From positions 1 through 64,000 of the forward strand of contig NZ_KQ948857.1 of NCBI RefSeq assembly GCF_001514215.1: DNA of 64,000 bases, given 5' to 3'. Positions 59,585 through 64,000 of this stretch are shown in pieces. The notes under the pieces are model-generated. The model searched no databases. It was given only the letters and a program-made list of their open reading frames with translations, and had not been told where the DNA came from. The translations under genes and the position numbers were made by a program. Numbering within the stretch: the stretch's first letter is position 1; every line of letters begins with the position of its first letter. The stretch is from Streptomyces bungoensis. Its GTDB lineage: Bacteria > Actinomycetota > Actinomycetes > Streptomycetales > Streptomycetaceae.

Positions 59585-60649
59585 CTACGCGTAGTCCCCC
59601 ACGAGTTCGGCGCCGGTCTCCTTGTCGCCCCGCTCGGTGATCTCGCCGGCCACCCAGGCGTCGACGCCGCGGTCGGCCAGGGTCGCGAGGGCCGCCTCGG
59701 TGGATCCCTCGGGGACGACGGCGATCATGCCGACGCCCATGTTGAGGGTCTTCTCCAGCTCCAGGCGCTCGACGTCGCCCGTCCGGCCGACCAGGTCGAA
59801 GATCGGGCCCGGGGTCCAGGTGGAGCGGTCGACGGTGGCGTGCAGCCCGTCCGGGACGACCCGGGCGAGGTTGGCCGCGAGTCCGCCGCCGGTGATGTGG
59901 CTGAAGGCGTGCACCTCGGTCGTGCGGGTCAGCGCCAGGCAGTCCAGCGAGTAGATCTTCGTGGGCTCCAGCAGCTCCTCACCGAGGGTGCGGCCCAGCT
60001 CCGCGATCTCCGCCTCCAGGGCGAGCCCGGCCCGGTCCAGCAGGACGTGGCGCACCAGGGAGTACCCGTTCGAGTGAAGCCCGGAGGACGCCATGGCGAT
60101 CACCGCGTCACCCGTGCGGATGCGATCCGCGCCGAGCAGCCGGTCGGCCTCCACGACGCCCGTACCGGCACCGGCGACGTCGAAGTCGTCCTCGCCGAGC
60201 AGGCCCGGGTGTTCGGCCGTCTCGCCGCCCACCAGGGCGCAGCCGGCCAGCACGCAGCCTTCCGCGATGCCCTTGACGATGGCGGCGACCCGCTCGGGGT
60301 GGACCTTGCCGACGCAGATGTAGTCGGTCATGAACAGCGGCTCGGCGCCGCACACCACGATGTCGTCCATGACCATGGCGACCAGGTCGTGGCCGATGGT
60401 GTCGTACACGCCGAGCCGGCGCGCGACGTCCACCTTGGTGCCCACGCCGTCGGTGGCGGAGGCGAGCAGGGGCCGCTCGTAGCGCTTGAGGGCGGAGGCG
60501 TCGAAGAGCCCGGCGAAGCCGCCGAGGCCGCCCAGGACCTCGGGCCGCTGCGTCTTCTTCACCCACTCCTTCATGAGTTCCACGGCGCGGTCGCCCGCTT
60601 CGATGTCGACGCCCGCCGCTGCGTAGCTGGCACCAGTTGTCTCAGACAT
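59585..60649 (-). CDS. purM: Phosphoribosylformylglycinamidine cyclo-ligase
   Basis: The 354-residue AIR synthetase closes the imidazole ring in purine synthesis (FGAM + ATP to AIR). Family motifs are visible: SATDGVGTKVDVA (about 67), DDIVVCGAEPLFMTDY (about 98), GGETAEHPGL and ITGGGLAANLARV. The start is ATG 60649, 35 bp after purF, so purF-purM form an operon on the minus strand. Confidence 0.96.
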   Translation of the reverse strand: MSETTGASYAAAGVDIEAGDRAVELMKEWVKKTQRPEVLGGLGGFAGLFDASALKRYERPLLASATDGVGTKVDVARRLGVYDTIGHDLVAMVMDDIVVCGAEPLFMTDYICVGKVHPERVAAIVKGIAEGCVLAGCALVGGETAEHPGLLGEDDFDVAGAGTGVVEADRLLGADRIRTGDAVIAMASSGLHSNGYSLVRHVLLDRAGLALEAEIAELGRTLGEELLEPTKIYSLDCLALTRTTEVHAFSHITGGGLAANLARVVPDGLHATVDRSTWTPGPIFDLVGRTGDVERLELEKTLNMGVGMIAVVPEGSTEAALATLADRGVDAWVAGEITERGDKETGAELVGDYA

Positions 60650-60684
60650 GACTGTGAGAGCTTTCGTGTCGTACTGCAGGGGTG

Positions 60685-62214
60685 TTACGGGCGCCGGATC
60701 GCGTCGGCGGCGGCCGTGGCGGCGGGACCGGCCGCCAGCTCGGTCTCCAGCAGCTGCTTGCCGAGCAGCTCGGGGTCCGGCAGTTCCATCGGGTACTCGC
60801 CGTCGAAGCAGGCGCGGCACAGGTTCGGCTTGGCGATGGTGGTCGCCTCGATCATGCCGTCGATGGAGATGTAGGCCAGGGAGTCGGCGCCGAGCGAGGT
60901 GCCGATCTCGTCGATGGTCATGCCGTTGGCGATCAGCTCCGCGCGCGTGGCGAAGTCGATGCCGAAGAAGCAGGGCCACTTCACGGGCGGCGAGGAGATC
61001 CGGATGTGGACCTCGGCGGCGCCGGCCTCGCGCAGCATCCGCACGAGCGCCCGCTGCGTGTTGCCGCGCACGATCGAGTCGTCCACGACGACGAGGCGCT
61101 TGCCCTTGATGACTTCCTTCAGCGGGTTCAGCTTCAGGCGGATGCCGAGCTGGCGGATCGTCTGCGAGGGCTGGATGAAGGTCCGGCCGACGTAGGCGTT
61201 CTTCACCAGACCCGCACCGAAGGGGATGCCGCTGGCCTCCGCGTAGCCGATGGCGGCCGGGGTGCCGGACTCCGGGGTCGCTATGACCAGGTCGGCCTCG
61301 ACCGGGGCCTCCTTGGCCAGGCGGCGGCCCATCTCCACACGGGAGAGGTACACGTTCCGGCCGGCGATGTCGGTGTCCGGGCGGGCCAGGTACACGTACT
61401 CGAAGACGCAGCCCTTGGGCTTCGCTTCCGCGAATCGGGAGGTGCGCAGGCCGTTCTCGTCGATGGCGACGAACTCGCCCGGCTCGATCTCGCGGACGAA
61501 GCTGGCACCGCAGATGTCCAGGGCGGCGCTCTCGGAGGCGACCACCCAGCCGCGCTCCAGCCGGCCGAGCACCAGCGGGCGGATGCCCTGCGGGTCGCGG
61601 CCCGCGTAGAGGGTGTGCTCGTCCATGAAGACGAGCGAGAAGGCGCCCCTGACCTTCGGGAGGACCTGGTGGGCCGCCTCCTCGATGGTCAGCGGCTTGC
61701 CGTCCTCGTCGACCTGGGCAGCCAGCAGGGCCGTCAGCAGGTCGGTGTCGTTGGTGGCCGCGACCCGGCCGGCGCGGCTGTTGTTGTCGCGGGGGAGGTC
61801 GGCGACCATCTCGGCGAGCTGGGCCGTGTTGACCAGGTTGCCGTTGTGGCCGAGCGCGATCGAGCCGTGCGCGGTGGCGCGGAACGTCGGCTGGGCGTTC
61901 TCCCACACGGAGGCGCCGGTGGTCGAGTAGCGGGCGTGTCCGACCCCGATGTGACCCTGGAGCGAACCGAGCGAGGTCTCGTCGAAGACCTGGGAGACCA
62001 GGCCCATGTCCTTGAAGACGAGGATCTGGGAGCCGTTGCTGACCGCGATTCCCGCGGATTCCTGACCCCGGTGCTGGAGGGCGTAGAGCCCGAAGTACGT
62101 GAGCTTTGCGACCTCTTCGCCCGGAGCCCAGACACCGAAGACGCCGCAAGCGTCCTGAGGGCCTTTTTCGCCGGGAAGCAGATCGTGATTGAGTCGACCG
62201 TCACCACGTGGCAC
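60685..62214 (-). CDS. purF: Amidophosphoribosyltransferase
   Basis: The 509-residue enzyme catalyses the first committed step of purine synthesis (PRPP + glutamine). A 22-residue propeptide precedes the Ntn nucleophile Cys23 (DACGVFG). GHARYSTTG and LGHNGNLVN follow. The PRPP loop VVVDDSIVRGNT is in the C-terminal half. Cysteines in GCVFEYVY, WPCFFGID and NLCRACFDGEYP match the [4Fe-4S]-type enzyme of Bacillus and actinomycetes. Confidence 0.97.
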   Translation of the reverse strand: MPRGDGRLNHDLLPGEKGPQDACGVFGVWAPGEEVAKLTYFGLYALQHRGQESAGIAVSNGSQILVFKDMGLVSQVFDETSLGSLQGHIGVGHARYSTTGASVWENAQPTFRATAHGSIALGHNGNLVNTAQLAEMVADLPRDNNSRAGRVAATNDTDLLTALLAAQVDEDGKPLTIEEAAHQVLPKVRGAFSLVFMDEHTLYAGRDPQGIRPLVLGRLERGWVVASESAALDICGASFVREIEPGEFVAIDENGLRTSRFAEAKPKGCVFEYVYLARPDTDIAGRNVYLSRVEMGRRLAKEAPVEADLVIATPESGTPAAIGYAEASGIPFGAGLVKNAYVGRTFIQPSQTIRQLGIRLKLNPLKEVIKGKRLVVVDDSIVRGNTQRALVRMLREAGAAEVHIRISSPPVKWPCFFGIDFATRAELIANGMTIDEIGTSLGADSLAYISIDGMIEATTIAKPNLCRACFDGEYPMELPDPELLGKQLLETELAAGPAATAAADAIRRP

Positions 62215-62426
62215 GCCACCGAGTGTAGGCGAGGTCGACCACTGGTCCGAATTGGGGAACGCGGGGGCGGCCTCCCGGCGCCCGGGGAGGGTTTGCCGAT
62301 CACCTTGTCGGTTTCGCGGTTTCCGCTGGTCAGCGGCGGTGCCGTGCGGTCGCTGTCAGCCGCCTTCCGTCCGCCGGCGCGCGGCCGCCGGGCCGGGTGG
62401 CCGGCGGGTGAGTGAGGTGTCGCACA

Positions 62427-62882
62427 TCATTCGGGTGCGCGGCGGCTGAGGTGGACGCGGTCGCCGTCGCCGTCCGTGAGGGTCAGCCTCCCGTCGGCGG
62501 ACCGGGCGGTGAGCGTGCCGGTGGTGAGGGTGCGGGCGAGGGTGCGCTCGAAGTCCATGCGACGGGGGTCGCAGGCCATCCTGGTCGACCGGATGTCGCC
62601 GAACGTGATCCGGTCGCCGTGGACGGTCACCCGCGCGCTGAACTGGTTGCAGCCGAGGTTCCCGGCCGCCTTGCCGTCCTCGCCGATGCGCAGGTGCGCG
62701 GCGGCGGGCGCGTGCTGCGTCGTATCGCCGACGGTGACGGAGTCGACCCGCCAGTCGGTCCCGGCGAGGGGCTGCTGAACGCTCATGGCACCACTGTCCG
62801 CCCGCTGGCCCCCGCAGGCCACCATCAGCGGGACGAGCACGGCCACCGCCCTCAGGGTCAAGCGCTGCTTGTACCGGTTCAT
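62427..62882 (-). CDS. META-domain (HslJ-like) lipoprotein
   Basis: The 151-residue protein has a lipoprotein signal with lipobox LMVACG (lipidated Cys about 23). A META domain follows: LAGTDWRVDSVTVGD (about 39) and NLGCNQFSARVTVHGDRITF, with the late RMACDP. Such domains occur in stress-linked secreted proteins of unclear function. It may be cotranscribed with the unrelated gene ending at 62949, since both read leftward. Confidence 0.82.
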   Translation of the reverse strand: MNRYKQRLTLRAVAVLVPLMVACGGQRADSGAMSVQQPLAGTDWRVDSVTVGDTTQHAPAAAHLRIGEDGKAAGNLGCNQFSARVTVHGDRITFGDIRSTRMACDPRRMDFERTLARTLTTGTLTARSADGRLTLTDGDGDRVHLSRRAPE

Positions 62883-62948
62883 ACCGGTTCGACGGGCGGG
62901 CCGGGCTTCGGGTTCCCCGCGCCACTGCGCCCCCGCGCCCGTGCGCCT

Positions 62949-63746
62949 CTACGCCATGAGCGGCAGCAGCGGTCCGAGGTCGGCCCGTTCGCCGCTCGCG
63001 CTGACCCGGGCGTCCGCCACCGCATCCTTCCAGGCAAGCCTGCCGGTGGCGAGCCGGACCCAGGTCAGCGGGTCGGTCTCCACGACGTTGGGCGGGGTGC
63101 CGCGGGTGTGCCGGGGCCCCTCGACGCACTGCACGACGGCGTACGGCGGCACCCGCACCTCGGTGGAGCCGCCGGGCGCCTTCACGGCCAGGGCGTCCGC
63201 GAGCAGCCGGGTGGCGGCGGCCAGGGCCTGGCGGTCGTACGGCACCTGAAGGCCCGGGACGGCGGCGTTGAGGTCGTCGGTGTGGACGACGAGCTCGACG
63301 GTCCGGGTGACGAGGTAGTCGTCCAGGGGCAGCGCGCCCGCGTTGGTCTCCAGCAGCCGCCCGCCGGGGTACTGCTCGAGGAGGGCGCGCAGGGACCGCT
63401 CGACCTCGGCGAGGTGGGCGTCGAGGTCGGGGTGCGCGGTGGCCTGGCCGCGGGTGAAGTCGTGGATCGCGCCGGCGTTCGCGGCGGTGGCGAAGGGCCA
63501 CCGCACGACCGTCACGTCCTGCTTGGGCGGGGTCGGCCGGTCGAGGGCGCGGTGCACGGCGGTGACCGCCATGCCGATGTGCGCGACGAGTTCGCGCACG
63601 GTCCACTCGCCGAGCCGGGTGGGCAGGGCGAGCTGCTCGGGGCCGAGACCGCGTACGGCCTCCCGGACGTTGCCGAACTGGGCGAGGACCGCGGCACGGG
63701 TCCTGGCGGCGTCGTAGCTGCGGGCACGCTTCCTGACCGGTGGCAT
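62949..63746 (-). CDS. Maleylpyruvate-isomerase-fold (mycothiol-dependent type) protein
   Basis: The 265-residue protein has an N-terminal DinB/MDMPI-like four-helix part (about 15-165). The metal-site pattern is visible: TVRELVAHIGMAV (about 50), RTVELVVHTDDL (about 148) and an acidic residue between. A C-terminal sterol-carrier-like domain (about 170-260) follows. Relatives use mycothiol as cofactor. The substrate is unknown. The start is ATG 63746. Confidence 0.8.
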   Translation of the reverse strand: MPPVRKRARSYDAARTRAAVLAQFGNVREAVRGLGPEQLALPTRLGEWTVRELVAHIGMAVTAVHRALDRPTPPKQDVTVVRWPFATAANAGAIHDFTRGQATAHPDLDAHLAEVERSLRALLEQYPGGRLLETNAGALPLDDYLVTRTVELVVHTDDLNAAVPGLQVPYDRQALAAATRLLADALAVKAPGGSTEVRVPPYAVVQCVEGPRHTRGTPPNVVETDPLTWVRLATGRLAWKDAVADARVSASGERADLGPLLPLMA

Positions 63747-64000
63747 GGCGCCGAGCCTATGCCTTCACGGCGCGGGCCCTCCTCCTTTTCCCACCGGCCC
63801 GAAGACCTGCCCGGCCGGTCCGGCGCCGGTGTGCCTCGACGAGGGCGTCCTGGGCGGCGTTGAGAGTGGTGACGGCGACGGTGGCCCGCGTCCGGGCACC
63901 GATCCCGCGGCCGGCCGGTCGGCAAGGCTGCCGAATGCCCTGCGCGGACCGCGGACACGGTGTTCCCGGGCGGTCCCGGCGTGATGCCGCGGTGCCTCGC
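63747..64000. other. No supported gene at the window end
   Basis: Several frames are open but none shows codon bias or family features beyond chance in this GC-rich sequence. A gene may begin or end outside the window. Confidence 0.4.

Overview
This is a high-GC actinobacterial chromosome segment, almost certainly Streptomyces. The evidence is very strong GC bias at third codon positions, a BldC regulator, valine dehydrogenase, an AtrA-like TetR next to a type II NADH dehydrogenase, AfsR-like and sporulation-associated regulators, and a Streptomyces-type parS site. From memory, the two outer parts follow the gene order of the S. coelicolor core chromosome around SCO4086 (purF) to SCO4122. I could not check this by alignment.

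Left part (1-25.2 kb), core genes: a MarR/MFS divergent pair; a PAS-PP2C-ATPase phosphatase; NDH-2; the TetR regulator AtrA; a giant AfsR-type regulator; an asparagine-synthetase-like protein with degenerate motifs; an NsdA-like sporulation-associated TPR protein; L-2-hydroxyglutarate oxidase; TrmB; a PrsW-like membrane protease; an aldo/keto reductase; and an M23 peptidase preceded by a c-di-AMP (ydaO) riboswitch. An initiator tRNA follows, then a small flavin/pterin-type module (RibD-like fusion, MarR, GTP cyclohydrolase II) whose promoters share a palindrome. An amino-acid permease and tRNA-Lys end this part.

Middle part (25.2-42.5 kb): a complete thiazolyl-peptide (thiopeptide) gene cluster, all on the minus strand. 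The precursor core STNCFCYICCSCSSN is the one I recall for the EF-Tu inhibitor GE37468. Behind the precursor come an ABC exporter (ATPase and permease). A second operon of ten genes follows, and every junction in it overlaps: split LanB glutamylation and elimination enzymes, the [4+2] pyridine synthase, an azoline dehydrogenase, an Ocin-ThiF-like partner, a YcaO cyclodehydratase, a P450, a nitroreductase-like protein of unknown role, a TetR regulator and an M20 amidohydrolase. An 18-bp-stem terminator closes the operon. The biosynthetic logic is: azole formation on Thr2 and the five Cys, dehydration of Ser, cycloaddition of Ser1 with Ser11 to build the pyridine and expel the leader, P450 oxidation of Ile8, C-terminal trimming, and export.

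Right part (42.5-64 kb), core again: a HEAT-repeat protein, a PAP2-type membrane protein, a deletion-scarred aldo/keto reductase with its operator still present, an RGG-rich DEAD-box helicase, a lipoprotein, and a small HExxH protease. Next come tRNA-Phe/Asp/Glu genes with a parS site among them, a metallophosphoesterase, HrpA, a second tRNA-Asp with a 3'-end duplication scar, a small CPxCH protein, bldC, a conserved hypothetical, vdh, a DUF3073 protein, purM, purF, a META-domain lipoprotein and a maleylpyruvate-isomerase-fold protein.
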